A DNA stretch of 34,876 nt from Paracoccus sp. (in: a-proteobacteria) (lineage in GTDB: Bacteria; Pseudomonadota; Alphaproteobacteria; Rhodobacterales; Rhodobacteraceae). Below the pieces are notes generated by a model, which was not told the origin of the DNA, searched no databases, and saw only the letters and a list, made by a program, of their open reading frames with translations. Position numbers and translations under genes: made by a program. Location: assembly GCF_030538695.1 (NCBI RefSeq), contig NZ_JAUNTN010000032.1, forward strand, positions 1 through 34,876, in the 5' to 3' direction. Each line of letters starts with the position of its first letter. The first letter of the stretch is position 1. Of the stretch, positions 7,611 to 22,131 are shown in pieces.

Positions 7611-7626
<16 letters not shown>
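7198..7626 (+). CDS. nrdI: NrdI flavodoxin-like activator of class Ib ribonucleotide reductase
   Basis: A 142-residue flavodoxin-like protein. It starts [20 protein letters not shown], where SSTSGNT is the phosphate-binding loop for FMN, and contains [20 protein letters not shown] and [16 protein letters not shown], both NrdI hallmarks. NrdI supplies an oxidant that builds the dimanganese-tyrosyl radical cofactor in NrdF. The ATG at 7198 lies five bases after the nrdH stop; the longer open frame upstream runs inside nrdH. It overlaps nrdE by 16 bases, which indicates translational coupling. Confidence 0.92.
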
Positions 7627-10711
<3,085 letters not shown>

Positions 10712-10965
10712 GAGGGATCCGCAACAACGTCCCGGTTGCCATGCCTTATCCGATGGCGTCACCAGCCCGTCATCGTGAAAGACCCGGAAAAATCCGGCTT
10801 CCGGCGGTCCAGATTTGGAAAGCGGTGCACGACCACCCGGGCCGTGGGACAGGTCTGGCCAGAGAAACGGGGGCATCGGGCATTTGAAGATTTGAACAAT
10901 ATAAAGCCAGATTCTTCGCGTCCGGCCGAGGTTAATGGTCGATATTACCGCGACTGAATGGCCGC
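10712..10965. other. Convergent intergenic region between nrdF and cbbR
   Basis: This gap of 254 bases separates the ends of nrdF and cbbR. It contains a small hairpin, CCGGAAAAATCCGG (10784-10797), without a following T-run. Short open frames here match nothing I recognise. Terminators for one or both operons may lie here but are not obvious. Confidence 0.4.
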
Positions 10966-11916
10966 TCAGGCGGTGGGGCGGGTTCCTTCATCCGGCCTTG
11001 CCTCGGCGCCGGCGACAAGCGTCGCGGTATTGGTCAGGATGCTGTCGCAGACCTTGCGTTCGGCGGCGGACAGTTCGCGGCCTTCAAGCCACACCACGAA
11101 CCAGTTACGCATGATCGGCAGGCCCGGAACCGGCAGGGCGCAGAGCCGCCCGTCCGACAGTTCCTGAAGGCATGTATGCTGGCTCAACAGCGCCACGCCC
11201 ATGCCAGCCAGCACCGCCTGCTTGATCGACTCGTTGCCATCCATCTCGATTGTCTCGAAATGGTGGCCCTCACCGGTGTGGTCCAGCCAGCGTCCCGCAA
11301 GGATTCGCGTACCCGATCCTTCTTCGCGCATGATGAAGGTGTCGTCCTGAAGGTCGGCCAGCGTCACTTTCGGGTTGTGGGCATGGCGATGACTGGCGGC
11401 AGCCACCAGGATGTGCGGATGGGGGGCAAGAACCTTTGCCTCGACCGCCGGTATCCTCGGAGGTCGCCCCATGATGGCAATGTCGATACGGCCTGAGGCC
11501 AGCCTCTCGATCACGGCCTGGCGATTGGCCACGCGCAACTGCACTTCGATATCGGGAAACTGTTCGCGCAAAAGCTGCACGAGCCGCGGTGCCAGATATT
11601 TGGCTGTTGATACCGTCCCCAGCACGACCCGGCCTGCACGCCCCGCGCGCAGGGCGCTGACATCATTGGCAAGCCGGGCAAGCAGGTCTTCCATCGCTTC
11701 GGCGGTCTGCGCGACGCGCTGACCGATCGGGGTCAGCTCAGAGCCACCGTTGGCGGCGCGGCGCAAAAGTGGCGCGCCCAGCAGATCCTCAAGCGCGCGG
11801 ATGCGCGCGTGCAGAGCCGGTGCCGTGACCCCAAGGCGTTCGGCCCCCCCGGCATAAGAGCCGGTGACGGCAATCGCGCGCAGCGCGGCAAGTGGGCGCG
11901 GGATGATCGACATCAT
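10966..11916 (-). CDS. cbbR: LysR-type regulator CbbR of the Calvin cycle operon
   Basis: A 316-residue LysR-family activator. The N-terminal helix-turn-helix reads [20 protein letters not shown] and then [20 protein letters not shown]. The effector domain follows, with [19 protein letters not shown] and [11 protein letters not shown], a segment typical of CbbR. CbbR activates cbb genes in response to metabolites such as RuBP or NADPH. The ATG at 11916 has AGGG upstream; another ATG at 11952 would add 12 residues. It is divergent from cbbF with about 98 bases between, the standard arrangement. A longer open frame reaching into cbbF is a shadow. Confidence 0.9.
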   Translation of the reverse strand: MMSIIPRPLAALRAIAVTGSYAGGAERLGVTAPALHARIRALEDLLGAPLLRRAANGGSELTPIGQRVAQTAEAMEDLLARLANDVSALRAGRAGRVVLGTVSTAKYLAPRLVQLLREQFPDIEVQLRVANRQAVIERLASGRIDIAIMGRPPRIPAVEAKVLAPHPHILVAAASHRHAHNPKVTLADLQDDTFIMREEGSGTRILAGRWLDHTGEGHHFETIEMDGNESIKQAVLAGMGVALLSQHTCLQELSDGRLCALPVPGLPIMRNWFVVWLEGRELSAAERKVCDSILTNTATLVAGAEARPDEGTRPTA

Positions 11917-12014
11917 CGCAGCCCTGTTCAGATTTTTTGAATGATCCCCCATTTTTATTAAATATACATAGAAAAACCCCGTGCGCAAGATCAAGGCAGG
12001 AGAGGGAGGAACCG
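11917..12014. promoter_or_regulatory. cbbR-cbbF divergent control region
   Basis: The 98 bases between the two divergent starts include an A+T-rich block (about 11932-11975), the likely CbbR operator and overlapping promoters. LysR proteins bind T-N11-A sites, and the block holds several such spacings, but I cannot single out one. The cbbF ribosome site GGGAGGA is at 12004-12010. Confidence 0.5.
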
Positions 12015-13007
12015 ATGCTCTCAGGACTGACTTCGACATCGGACGGGCTGACAGATGTTCTGTCGCGCATCGCCAAAGTCGCCGCAGATCTGGCGCGTGT
12101 GATTGCCGCGAACGGCATCGCGCACGACCTTGGCAGCAGTGTCGAGGATGCCGATCACGGTGATCCGCAAAAGGCACTTGACGTTATCGCTGACCAGATG
12201 TTCGTCGAGGCCCTTCGGGGCAGCCCGGTGCGCTTTTACGCCAGCGAAGAACAGGCAGAGGCTGTTGAGCTGAACCCTTCGGGCACCTGGGCCATGGCCA
12301 TCGACCCCCTGGACGGTTCTTCGAACATCGACGTCAACGTGTCCATCGGGACGATCTTTGCGCTGCGCCCTGCCGGGGATACCGCCGAAGACAGCTTTTT
12401 GCAGCCCGGAACCTGTCAGCGCGCCGCCGGCTATATCATTTACGGCCCGCAGACGGTCATGGTTCTGACGACAGGCGCGGGCGTCACCCGATGGGTTCTC
12501 GACCCGGAAAGCGCCGATTTCGTCCAGCTTCCGGGGACCATGGCCGTTCCTGCTTCAACGACGGAATTCGCGATCAACAGTTCGAACTATCGGCACTGGC
12601 CGCCCCCGATCCGGGCTTTCGTCGATGACCTCGTAGCAGGTGCCGAGGGACCACGCCGCAATAATTTCAACATGCGGTGGATCGCCAGCCTGGTCGCCGA
12701 AACGCATCGGATCCTGACGCGCGGAGGCGTCTTTCTGTATCCTTCAGACAGCCGCAAGGGATACGAGCGGGGGCGCCTGCGACTGCTCTATGAATGCGCG
12801 CCTATCGCCATGCTGATCGAGCAGGCGGGCGGGCTGGCCACCGATGGCACCAGCCGCATTCTGGACCAGGTGCCCGACGATCTGCACGCACGCACGCCGC
12901 TTGTCTTCGGGTCCCTCGAAAAGGTCGCCCGTGTCGCCGCCTATCATGATCTGCCTGATGCCGAGACCTCGGCACTTTTTGGCAGCCGCAGTCTGTTCCG
13001 GAGTTGA
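12015..13007 (+). CDS. cbbF: Fructose-1,6-/sedoheptulose-1,7-bisphosphatase CbbF
   Basis: A 330-residue class I bisphosphatase that removes the C1 phosphate from fructose- and sedoheptulose-bisphosphate in the Calvin cycle. The metal-binding signature is clear: Glu78-Glu79 in YASEEQ and [12 protein letters not shown] with Asp97 and Asp100. The end has [20 protein letters not shown], then [17 protein letters not shown], the sugar-phosphate and metal site. The ATG at 12015 has a strong GGGAGGA site and begins the nine-gene cbb operon. A longer frame upstream overlaps cbbR and lacks support. The next gene follows after three bases. Confidence 0.95.
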   Translation: MLSGLTSTSDGLTDVLSRIAKVAADLARVIAANGIAHDLGSSVEDADHGDPQKALDVIADQMFVEALRGSPVRFYASEEQAEAVELNPSGTWAMAIDPLDGSSNIDVNVSIGTIFALRPAGDTAEDSFLQPGTCQRAAGYIIYGPQTVMVLTTGAGVTRWVLDPESADFVQLPGTMAVPASTTEFAINSSNYRHWPPPIRAFVDDLVAGAEGPRRNNFNMRWIASLVAETHRILTRGGVFLYPSDSRKGYERGRLRLLYECAPIAMLIEQAGGLATDGTSRILDQVPDDLHARTPLVFGSLEKVARVAAYHDLPDAETSALFGSRSLFRS

Positions 13008-13010
13008 GCC

Positions 13011-13883
13011 ATGAGCCGCAAACATCCTGTCATCTCGGTCGTAGGTTCGTCTGGTGCGGGCACCTCGACGGTCAAGCACACCTTCGATCAGATCTTCCGC
13101 CGCGAAGGAATCCGTGCCGTCAGCATCGAAGGTGACGCCTTTCATCGCTATAACCGTGCAGAGATGAAGGCGGAACTTGAGCGGCGCACAGCCGAGGGGG
13201 ATCACAGTTTCAGCCATTTCTCTGTTGCCGCCAACGAACTGGCGGCGCTGGAAGCCGTGTTCCGCCAATATGGCGAGACCGGCACAGGTCGCACGCGCAA
13301 CTATGTCCATGATGCCGCCGAGGCAGAGCTTTTCGGCACCGATCCGGGCCACTTTACCGACTGGCGCGACCTTGATGCCGATTCCGACCTGCTCTTCTAT
13401 GAAGGTTTGCACGGGGCGGTGAAACAGGACGGTATCGCCATCGCGGATCATGCCGATCTCAAGGTCGGTGTGGTGCCGGTCATCAATCTGGAATGGATAC
13501 AGAAAATTCACCGTGATCGCGCCAGCCGCGGTTACTCGACCGAGGCGGTCACGGATGTGATCCTGCGGCGGATGCACGACTATGTGCATGTCATCTGCCC
13601 CCAGTTTACCGAGACGGACATCAACTTTCAGCGTGTGCCGGTGGTGGATACTTCGAACCCCTTCGTTGCCCGCTGGATTCCCACGGCAGACGAAAGCCTG
13701 GTGGTGATCCGGTTCAAGGACCCGAAGGGCATCGACTTTCCCTATCTCACCTCGATGATCCAGGGGGCGTGGATGAGCCGGGCAAATTCCATCGTGATCC
13801 CCGGCGGCAAGATGGATCTGGCGATGCAGTTGATCCTGACCCCGCTGATCCTGCGGCTTGTCGAAACTTCCAGGAAGGCCTGA
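13011..13883 (+). CDS. cbbP: Phosphoribulokinase CbbP
   Basis: A 290-residue kinase, the usual length of the bacterial octameric type, making ribulose-1,5-bisphosphate from ribulose-5-phosphate and ATP. The P-loop GSSGAGTST spans residues 12-20. The substrate region includes VSIEGDAFHRYNRAEMK and YEGLHGAVKQDG. It is the committed RuBP-forming step and the partner of CbbLS. It lies three bases after cbbF and three before cbbT, so translation is probably coupled. In related bacteria this enzyme is activated by NADH; that is family knowledge, not visible here. Confidence 0.95.
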   Translation: MSRKHPVISVVGSSGAGTSTVKHTFDQIFRREGIRAVSIEGDAFHRYNRAEMKAELERRTAEGDHSFSHFSVAANELAALEAVFRQYGETGTGRTRNYVHDAAEAELFGTDPGHFTDWRDLDADSDLLFYEGLHGAVKQDGIAIADHADLKVGVVPVINLEWIQKIHRDRASRGYSTEAVTDVILRRMHDYVHVICPQFTETDINFQRVPVVDTSNPFVARWIPTADESLVVIRFKDPKGIDFPYLTSMIQGAWMSRANSIVIPGGKMDLAMQLILTPLILRLVETSRKA

Positions 13884-13886
13884 CAG

Positions 13887-15890
13887 ATGACAACCCATGC
13901 AACCGCCAAAACTTATAAGGTGACCATGGCCGAACGGGCGATGGCCAACGCGATCCGCGCGCTGAGCATGGACGCGGTGCAAGCGGCAAACTCGGGCCAT
14001 CCGGGCATGCCCATGGGCATGGCCGATGTGGCAACGGTGCTGTTCGACCAGTTCATGCGGATTGATCCCGCCGATCCGAAATGGCCCGACCGCGACCGCT
14101 TTGTGCTGTCGGCGGGGCACGGCTCGATGCTGCTTTATGCGATCAACCACCTGCTTGGCTATGCCGACATGCCCATCGGCGAATTGCAGCGCTTTCGGCA
14201 ACTGGGCGCCCGCACGGCGGGCCATCCCGAATACGGGCACGCGGACGGGATCGAAGTGACCACGGGGCCACTGGGACAGGGGCTGGCCACTGCCGTTGGC
14301 ATGGCGCTGGCCGAGCGGATGGCCAATGCCCGGTTCGGCGATGAGCTGGTCGATCACTGGACCTATGTGATCGCCGGGGACGGTTGCCTGATGGAGGGCA
14401 TCAGCCACGAGGCAATCGACATGGCCGGCCATCTGGGTCTGGGCCGGCTGGTCGTGCTGTGGGATGACAACCGCATCACCATTGACGGCGGAACGGATCT
14501 CAGCACATCGACCGATCAACTGGCGCGGTTTGCCGCCTCGGGCTGGCACACCAGCTCTTGCGATGCCCACGAGCCTGCGGAAATCGCGGCTGCCATCGAA
14601 CAGGCCCGCTCTGACCCGCGCCCTTCGCTGATCGCGTGCCGATCGGTCATCGGCTGGGGGGCGCCGAACAAGCAAGGTGGCCATGATGTCCATGGCGCGC
14701 CACTGGGTGCCGACGAGGTCGCGGCGGCGCGCGGCTATCTGGAATGGGCAGACGAGCCGTTCGTGATCGCGCCCGACATCCGGGACAAATGGCACGCAAT
14801 CGCGGAACGCGGGGCGCGGGCGCGGGCCGACTGGCTGCGCCGCAAAGAGGCTTCGCCCAGGCAAGAGGCGTTCGATGCGGCGCTGTCGGGCGCGGGGCTT
14901 GACCGGCTTGGCAAGGCAATGGCGGACTACAAGGCCGGGCTGCTTTCCGACCAGCCCAAGGTCGCGACCCGCAAGGCCTCGGAGATGGCGCTTGGCGTGG
15001 TGAACCAGACGCTGACCGACACGGTTGGGGGATCGGCCGATCTGACCGGCTCTAACCTGACCCGCAGCCGTGACATGCGGCCGGTCACGCGCAGCGACTA
15101 TGGCGGCAACTATATCCATTACGGTATCCGCGAACACGGGATGGCTGCGGCGATGAACGGTATCGCCCTGCATGGGGGCTTTCGGCCCTATGGCGGCACT
15201 TTCCTTGCCTTCGCTGATTATTGCCGCCCCTCGATCCGCCTGTCGGCGCTGATGGACGTGCCTGTCACCTATGTGATGACCCATGACAGCATCGGGCTGG
15301 GAGAGGACGGCCCCACGCATCAGCCCGTGGAACATGTCGCCAGCCTGCGCGCCATTCCCAACCTGACGGTGATCCGGCCCGCCGATGCTGTCGAGACCGC
15401 CGAAGCGTGGGAAATCGCCATGGCGGCGACTGACCGGCCAACCCTGCTGGTGTTGTCGCGTCAAAACCTGCCCACCCTGCGCGATACAGCCGACCAGAAC
15501 CTGACGGCCCGCGGCGCCTATCTGCTGCGCGATCCCGCTGATCGGCAGGTCACGCTGATCGGCACCGGCTCCGAGGTGGAAATCGCGCTGGCCGCCGCCG
15601 ACATGCTTGCGCATGAGGGTGTCCGGGCCGCAGTGGTCAGCGCCCCCAGCTTCGAAGCATTTGCCGATCAGCCCGAGAGCTATCGCGCAGCCGTTCTGGG
15701 CAAGCCCCCCCGAGTCGGAATCGAAGCGGCTATCCGGCAGGGCTGGGACGGCCCGCTCTTGCGCACGTCGGATGGTTTCGTCGGAATGACCGGCTTTGGC
15801 GCTTCGGCCCCGGCAAGCGATCTTTACCGGCACTTCGGGATCACGGCCCAGGCTGTGGTCGAGGTCGCCCGCAATCTGATGGGAGAGTGA
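13887..15890 (+). CDS. cbbT: Transketolase CbbT
   Basis: A 667-residue thiamine-diphosphate enzyme that moves two-carbon units between sugar phosphates in RuBP regeneration. His38 in [10 protein letters not shown], the cofactor motif beginning GDG (164-166) and ending in DDN, and the catalytic glutamate at 416 in [13 protein letters not shown] are all present. The order of pyrophosphate, pyrimidine and C-terminal domains is standard. The ATG at 13887 begins [20 protein letters not shown]. It sits between cbbP and cbbA with four-base or smaller gaps, so it is the Calvin-cycle copy rather than a housekeeping tktA. Confidence 0.95.
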   Translation: MTTHATAKTYKVTMAERAMANAIRALSMDAVQAANSGHPGMPMGMADVATVLFDQFMRIDPADPKWPDRDRFVLSAGHGSMLLYAINHLLGYADMPIGELQRFRQLGARTAGHPEYGHADGIEVTTGPLGQGLATAVGMALAERMANARFGDELVDHWTYVIAGDGCLMEGISHEAIDMAGHLGLGRLVVLWDDNRITIDGGTDLSTSTDQLARFAASGWHTSSCDAHEPAEIAAAIEQARSDPRPSLIACRSVIGWGAPNKQGGHDVHGAPLGADEVAAARGYLEWADEPFVIAPDIRDKWHAIAERGARARADWLRRKEASPRQEAFDAALSGAGLDRLGKAMADYKAGLLSDQPKVATRKASEMALGVVNQTLTDTVGGSADLTGSNLTRSRDMRPVTRSDYGGNYIHYGIREHGMAAAMNGIALHGGFRPYGGTFLAFADYCRPSIRLSALMDVPVTYVMTHDSIGLGEDGPTHQPVEHVASLRAIPNLTVIRPADAVETAEAWEIAMAATDRPTLLVLSRQNLPTLRDTADQNLTARGAYLLRDPADRQVTLIGTGSEVEIALAAADMLAHEGVRAAVVSAPSFEAFADQPESYRAAVLGKPPRVGIEAAIRQGWDGPLLRTSDGFVGMTGFGASAPASDLYRHFGITAQAVVEVARNLMGE

Positions 15891-15894
15891 ACCA

Positions 15895-18464
<2,570 letters not shown>

Positions 18465-18474
18465 GGAGGAACAG

Positions 18475-18864
18475 ATGCGTATCACCCAGGGCTGCTTTTC
18501 CTTTCTGCCCGACCTGACCGATGATGAAATCACCGCGCAGGTCGAATACATGCTGTCGCGCGGCTGGGCCGTCGGTGTCGAACACACCGACGAGCCACAT
18601 CCCCGGAACACCTATTGGGAAATGTGGGGCCACCCCATGTTCGACCTCAAGGATGCCAAGGGCGTGATGATGGAACTGGATGCGTGCCGCAAGGCGCATG
18701 GCGACGATTATATCCGCCTGATCGCCTTCGACAGCACCCGCGGTTTCGAAACCGTGACGATGTCGTTCATCGTCAACCGGCCCAAGGTCGAGCCGCGGAT
18801 CGTCATGCGGCGGACCGAAGGGGACGGTCGGTCGATCCGCTATACGCACGAGGTCGTGCGCTGA
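18475..18864 (+). CDS. cbbS: Red-type Rubisco small subunit CbbS
   Basis: A 129-residue small subunit beginning MRITQGCFSFLPDLTDDEIT. It has the conserved YMLSRGWAVGVEHTDEPHPR and TYWEMWGHPMFDL. After FIVNRPKVEP there is a C-terminal extension of about 30 residues, which in red-type enzymes forms a beta-hairpin lining the central pore of the L8S8 complex. GAGGA lies just upstream of the ATG. It is followed by a strong hairpin and then cbbX. Confidence 0.95.
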   Translation: MRITQGCFSFLPDLTDDEITAQVEYMLSRGWAVGVEHTDEPHPRNTYWEMWGHPMFDLKDAKGVMMELDACRKAHGDDYIRLIAFDSTRGFETVTMSFIVNRPKVEPRIVMRRTEGDGRSIRYTHEVVR

Positions 18865-18868
18865 TGCC

Positions 18869-18892
18869 GTCGGGGCTGTAACCGGCCCCGAC
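18869..18892 (+). promoter_or_regulatory. Perfect hairpin between cbbS and cbbX
   Basis: GTCGGGGC (18869-18876) pairs perfectly with GCCCCGAC (18885-18892) across an eight-base loop, four bases after the cbbS stop. No T-run follows, so it is not a classic terminator. A stem this GC-rich can protect the upstream mRNA from 3' exonucleases or cause partial termination, which would give more Rubisco than CbbX. This is the largest gap in the operon (56 bases). Confidence 0.6.
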
Positions 18893-18920
18893 CCCTTGCG
18901 CCACAGACAGGAGACCACAG

Positions 18921-19847
18921 ATGGATGACGCGGCAAGCACCGTTCCGACCAGCATCGACCTGCGCGGCGAATACGAGGAATCAGGCGTCCGCGAGGTGCT
19001 GGACGAACTGGACCGCGAACTGATAGGGCTGGCCCCCGTCAAGGCGCGCATCCGCGAGACAGCGGCGCTGTTGCTGGTTGATCGTGCACGAGCCCGGCTG
19101 AACCTGACCCACGAAACACCGACGCTGCACATGAGCTTTACCGGCAATCCCGGCACCGGCAAGACCACGGTGGCGCAAAAGATGGCCGGGCTGCTGCACC
19201 GGCTGGGCTATGTCCGCAAGGGTCATCTGGTCAGCGTCACCCGTGACGACCTGGTTGGGCAGTATATCGGCCACACCGCCCCCAAGACCAAGGAGGTGCT
19301 GAAAAAGGCCATGGGCGGTGTCCTGTTCATCGACGAGGCCTATTACCTTTACAAGCCGGACAACGAACGGGATTACGGGCAAGAGGCGATCGAGATCCTG
19401 TTGCAGGTGATGGAAAATAACCGCGACGATCTGGTCGTCATCATGGCCGGTTATGCCGATCGCATGGACAGGTTCTTTTCCGCCAACCCCGGCTTTCGCT
19501 CGCGGATCGCGCATCACATAGATTTCCCCGATTATACCGATGAAGAACTGGCCCGGATCGCCGCATCCATGCTGGAAACGCATGGCTATCGCTTTGACGA
19601 CGGGGCGCGGGTCGCGATGGCGGAATATGTCTCGCTGCGCCGCGGCCAGCCGCATTTCGCCAACGCCCGTTCAATCCGAAACGCGCTGGACCGCGCCCGG
19701 CTGCGGCAGGCGAACCGGCTGTTTTCACAGGATGCGCCGGTCACGGTGGATGATCTGTCAACAATCACCGAAGCCGATCTGCGGGCCAGCCGGGTGTTTT
19801 CTGGCGGGCTGGACCCCGACGGCAGCCGCAGGAGAAGCGAAGCATGA
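18921..19847 (+). CDS. cbbX: Red-type Rubisco activase CbbX (AAA+ ATPase)
   Basis: A 308-residue AAA+ protein that pulls on the CbbL C-terminus to release inhibitory sugar phosphates from the Rubisco active site, and is itself activated by RuBP. Walker [10 protein letters not shown] is at residues 75-83 and Walker B VLFIDEA at 134-140. The pore-loop YIGHTAP is at 115-121 and the arginine region is in [12 protein letters not shown]. Length matches the R. sphaeroides protein. AGGAG lies upstream of the ATG at 18921. It ends in a four-base overlap with cbbE. Confidence 0.95.
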   Translation: MDDAASTVPTSIDLRGEYEESGVREVLDELDRELIGLAPVKARIRETAALLLVDRARARLNLTHETPTLHMSFTGNPGTGKTTVAQKMAGLLHRLGYVRKGHLVSVTRDDLVGQYIGHTAPKTKEVLKKAMGGVLFIDEAYYLYKPDNERDYGQEAIEILLQVMENNRDDLVVIMAGYADRMDRFFSANPGFRSRIAHHIDFPDYTDEELARIAASMLETHGYRFDDGARVAMAEYVSLRRGQPHFANARSIRNALDRARLRQANRLFSQDAPVTVDDLSTITEADLRASRVFSGGLDPDGSRRRSEA

Positions 19848-20533
19848 CGTTTGACCGCAAGATCAAGATCGCCCCGTCCATCCTTTCGGCCGATTTCGCC
19901 GATTTCGGCCGGGAAATCCGCGCCATCGAGGATCAGGGCGCCGACTGGGTGCATGTCGATGTGATGGACGGGCATTTCGTCCCGAACCTGACCTTTGGTC
20001 CACCGGCGGTAAAGGCATTCCGCAAACATGTCACGACCTTCATGGACGTGCACCTGATGATCGCGCCGGTAGATCCCTATATCGAGGCCTATGCTGCCGC
20101 CGGGGCCGACATGATCGTCGCCCATGTCGAGGCAGGCCCCCATATCCATCGCACGTTGCAGGCGATCCGCGCCACCGGGAAAAAGGCTGGCGTCTCGCTG
20201 AACCCCGGCACGCCGCTGGAATCGATCGAATATGTGCTGGACCTGTGCGACATGGTTCTGGTGATGAGCGTGAATCCGGGTTTCGGCGGGCAGAAGTTTA
20301 TCCACTCGACGGTGGACAAGATTGCCCGGTTGCGCGGCATGATCGGCGACCGGCCTGTCCATATCCAGGTTGATGGCGGGGTGGACCCGGTAACGGCGCC
20401 GCTGGTGGCCAGGGCCGGTGCCGATGTTCTGGTCGCCGGATCGGCCGTCTTCAAAGGCGGCTCGGTCAGCGCCCCCCAGGCATATGGTGCCAATATCCGC
20501 GCCATCCGCGCCGCGGCCGAGGCCGCGCAGTGA
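19844..20533 (+). CDS. cbbE: Ribulose-phosphate 3-epimerase CbbE
   Basis: A 229-residue TIM-barrel epimerase that interconverts xylulose-5-phosphate and ribulose-5-phosphate. Expected motifs are [32 protein letters not shown] with Asp39, Asp42 and His44, [13 protein letters not shown], and QVDGGVDP near the C-terminus, covering the metal and acid-base residues. It starts at an ATGA overlap with cbbX and ends at a GTGA overlap with cbbY, so it is translated as part of one block. It supplies substrate to CbbP. Confidence 0.95.
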   Translation: MTFDRKIKIAPSILSADFADFGREIRAIEDQGADWVHVDVMDGHFVPNLTFGPPAVKAFRKHVTTFMDVHLMIAPVDPYIEAYAAAGADMIVAHVEAGPHIHRTLQAIRATGKKAGVSLNPGTPLESIEYVLDLCDMVLVMSVNPGFGGQKFIHSTVDKIARLRGMIGDRPVHIQVDGGVDPVTAPLVARAGADVLVAGSAVFKGGSVSAPQAYGANIRAIRAAAEAAQ

Positions 20534-21228
20534 GCCTGCGCGCGCTGATCTTTGACGTCGATGGCACCCTGGCCGAAACCGAAGAATTGCACCGCCGCGC
20601 CTTCAACGACAGCTTTGCGGCGCAGGGGCTGGGCTGGCACTGGAGCCGGGACGACTATCGCGGCTTGCTGCAAGTCACCGGAGGCAAGGAACGCATCGCC
20701 CATCACCTGCGTCTTGCGGGCGCGGATCCTGCCGGATACGACATCGCGGCCCTGCACCGCGACAAGACAGACCGCTATACTGCGCTGATGGCACAGGGCG
20801 AAATTGCCTTGCGTGACGGAATCGCCGCGCTGATCGACGAGGCAAAGGCCGCGGGGATCAAGGTGGCGATCGCGACAACAACCAGCCGCCCTAATATCGA
20901 CGCTCTGATCCGCGCGACTATGGGGGCCGAGGCCGTCAGCATCTTTGATGCCATCGCCGCAGGCGACGAGGTCGTGGCCAAAAAACCCGCACCAGACGTC
21001 TATCTGCTGGCCATGCACCGGCTTGGTATTCCTGCCGGGCAGGCTATCGCGCTGGAGGATTCGCTGAACGGGGCGAACTCGGCCCGCGCGGCGGGAATCG
21101 CCTGTCTCGTCTCGCCCGCCACCTATACGCAGGGCGACGTCTTTCCCAAGGGAACTGCGTTGGTTGACAGCTTTGCAGATGCGGGTGGCGTGGCGGGTAT
21201 CGCGGAACGTCTGGGGATGAGGCTGTGA
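20530..21228 (+). CDS. cbbY: CbbY, HAD-family xylulose-1,5-bisphosphate phosphatase
   Basis: A 232-residue HAD phosphatase. The nucleophile motif DVDGT holds Asp9 and Asp11; the later [15 protein letters not shown] and ALEDSLNG complete the HAD set, and [12 protein letters not shown] is the cap segment typical of CbbY. CbbY dephosphorylates xylulose-1,5-bisphosphate, an inhibitor made by Rubisco misfire, and works with CbbX. The start is a GTG overlapping the cbbE stop. A phosphoglycolate phosphatase (CbbZ) is the alternative, but the cap and the [11 protein letters not shown] segment fit CbbY better. It is the last gene of the operon, and IS debris begins seven bases later. Confidence 0.88.
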   Translation: MSLRALIFDVDGTLAETEELHRRAFNDSFAAQGLGWHWSRDDYRGLLQVTGGKERIAHHLRLAGADPAGYDIAALHRDKTDRYTALMAQGEIALRDGIAALIDEAKAAGIKVAIATTTSRPNIDALIRATMGAEAVSIFDAIAAGDEVVAKKPAPDVYLLAMHRLGIPAGQAIALEDSLNGANSARAAGIACLVSPATYTQGDVFPKGTALVDSFADAGGVAGIAERLGMRL

Positions 21229-21234
21229 CCGTCA

Positions 21235-21379
21235 TGGCGTTGTTGCAGAACTCAGTCTGTTGAGGATTCACATCGTGAATCCATGCGGTTAGACGGGGCG
21301 GATGCCCCCATGCGCCCGCTGCCGCGCGACGAACTGGAAGTCCTGCAATGATGCTCTGAAGCGCCGTGGGTCGCTGCTG
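21235..21379 (+). mobile_element. Left end and transposase start of an IS5-like element, truncated
   Basis: It begins with GGCGTTGTTGCAGAACTC and the palindrome GATTCACATCGTGAATCC, like the element end at position 1. From the ATG at 21302 a frame reads MPPCARCRATNWKSCNDALK, followed by RRGSL, the N-terminus of IS5-family DDE transposases. Similarity ends near 21379, where IS1-like sequence starts. Only about 145 bases remain. Confidence 0.65.
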
Positions 21380-21388
21380 GGTAGTGGG

Positions 21389-21825
21389 TCAGTTTGAAAT
21401 TTCCGGCTGACGCTTCTTATAAGGTCCGCGCTTTTTCGGCGCGTCCTCATTCGCATCAATGATCGCGATCAGGTCAGCGAAATCCCAGAGGCGATCCGTC
21501 AGACCCGCAGCCATCGCCGGGGGTAACGCGCAGGATCTGATGCACTTTGACGAAATTGTAATACATGAAGTGCAGCGCGACCGCGTAGGCGTGGTTCTCG
21601 ACCTTCTTGCTGAAGGCGTTGGTCAGGCGGGTGAACCGGCGCATGGTGAGGTTCTGGCGCTCAACGTGCGAGGTGCTGATCAGCCCCTTGTCCGGGCTAC
21701 CTTCAACGATACGCTTCTTGATGCCAGTGCATTCCGCTGGCGAGTATTTGCGCGCGGCGGTTTTGCCGCCCATGTCGCTGTAAATCTTCACCAGCATAGC
21801 ATACCGAACGCACCTTCAACGGCTT
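21389..21825 (-). pseudogene. IS1-like transposase C-terminal fragment, frameshifted
   Basis: On the minus strand the frame VRYAMLVKIYSDMGGKTAAR continues to TSHVERQNLTMRRFTRLTNA and FSKKVENHAYAVALHFMYYN, the C-terminal DDE region of the IS1-like transposases common in alphaproteobacteria. An extra base near 21516-21523 shifts the frame. The other frame then gives AMAAGLTDRLWDFADLIAII and ends KKRGPYKKRQPEISN at a stop at 21389. The N-terminal half is missing, replaced near 21825 by IS3-type sequence. Confidence 0.7.
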
Positions 21826-22083
21826 CTGCGCATGCAGCTTCTCGACATCCGCGACCGAAACCGTCGGATCGACAGCCGCCTTCGTGCTGAAGGCCAATGC
21901 CATGTTCTCGATCACCGCCCGTTTCCAGCCGATGATCATGGTGGATATCGTATTCTTGGCCAGTTCGGCCGTCGTCAGGTCCTCGCGGATGGCCTCAAGA
22001 GCCACCTTCGCCTTGAACTCCGCAGAATAGCGTTGCCGTTTCGCCATCTCGGGTCAGTCTTCTCCAGACGCTACAGCTTAACA
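21826..22083 (-). pseudogene. IS3-family OrfA fragment with left end
   Basis: The frame from 22047 begins MAKRQRYSAEFKAKVALEAI, the helix-turn-helix start of IS3-family OrfA, and runs to TVSVADVEKLHAQ before losing similarity near 21826, where the IS1-like piece begins. Upstream of the ATG (22048-22083) is a short leader with GTCTGGAGAAGACTGACCC, probably the element's end. OrfB is absent, so the copy is dead. Confidence 0.65.
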
Positions 22084-22131
22084 CCCGCTCCGAAAGCCCG
22101 CGAACACATCTATGCGCCGTGGCGCGGCAAG

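Noticed and set aside
10784..10797. CCGGAAAAATCCGG hairpin as a terminator between nrdF and cbbR
   Set aside because: The stem is only five pairs and is not followed by a T-run in either direction.
11937..12014. Longer cbbF start at 11937
   Set aside because: The extension lies in the A+T-rich cbbR-cbbF control region. The strong GGGAGGA site and the family length support 12015.
20530..21228. Naming the last cbb gene cbbZ (phosphoglycolate phosphatase)
   Set aside because: The cap-domain residues and the TGGKERIA segment match CbbY rather than the phosphoglycolate phosphatases.
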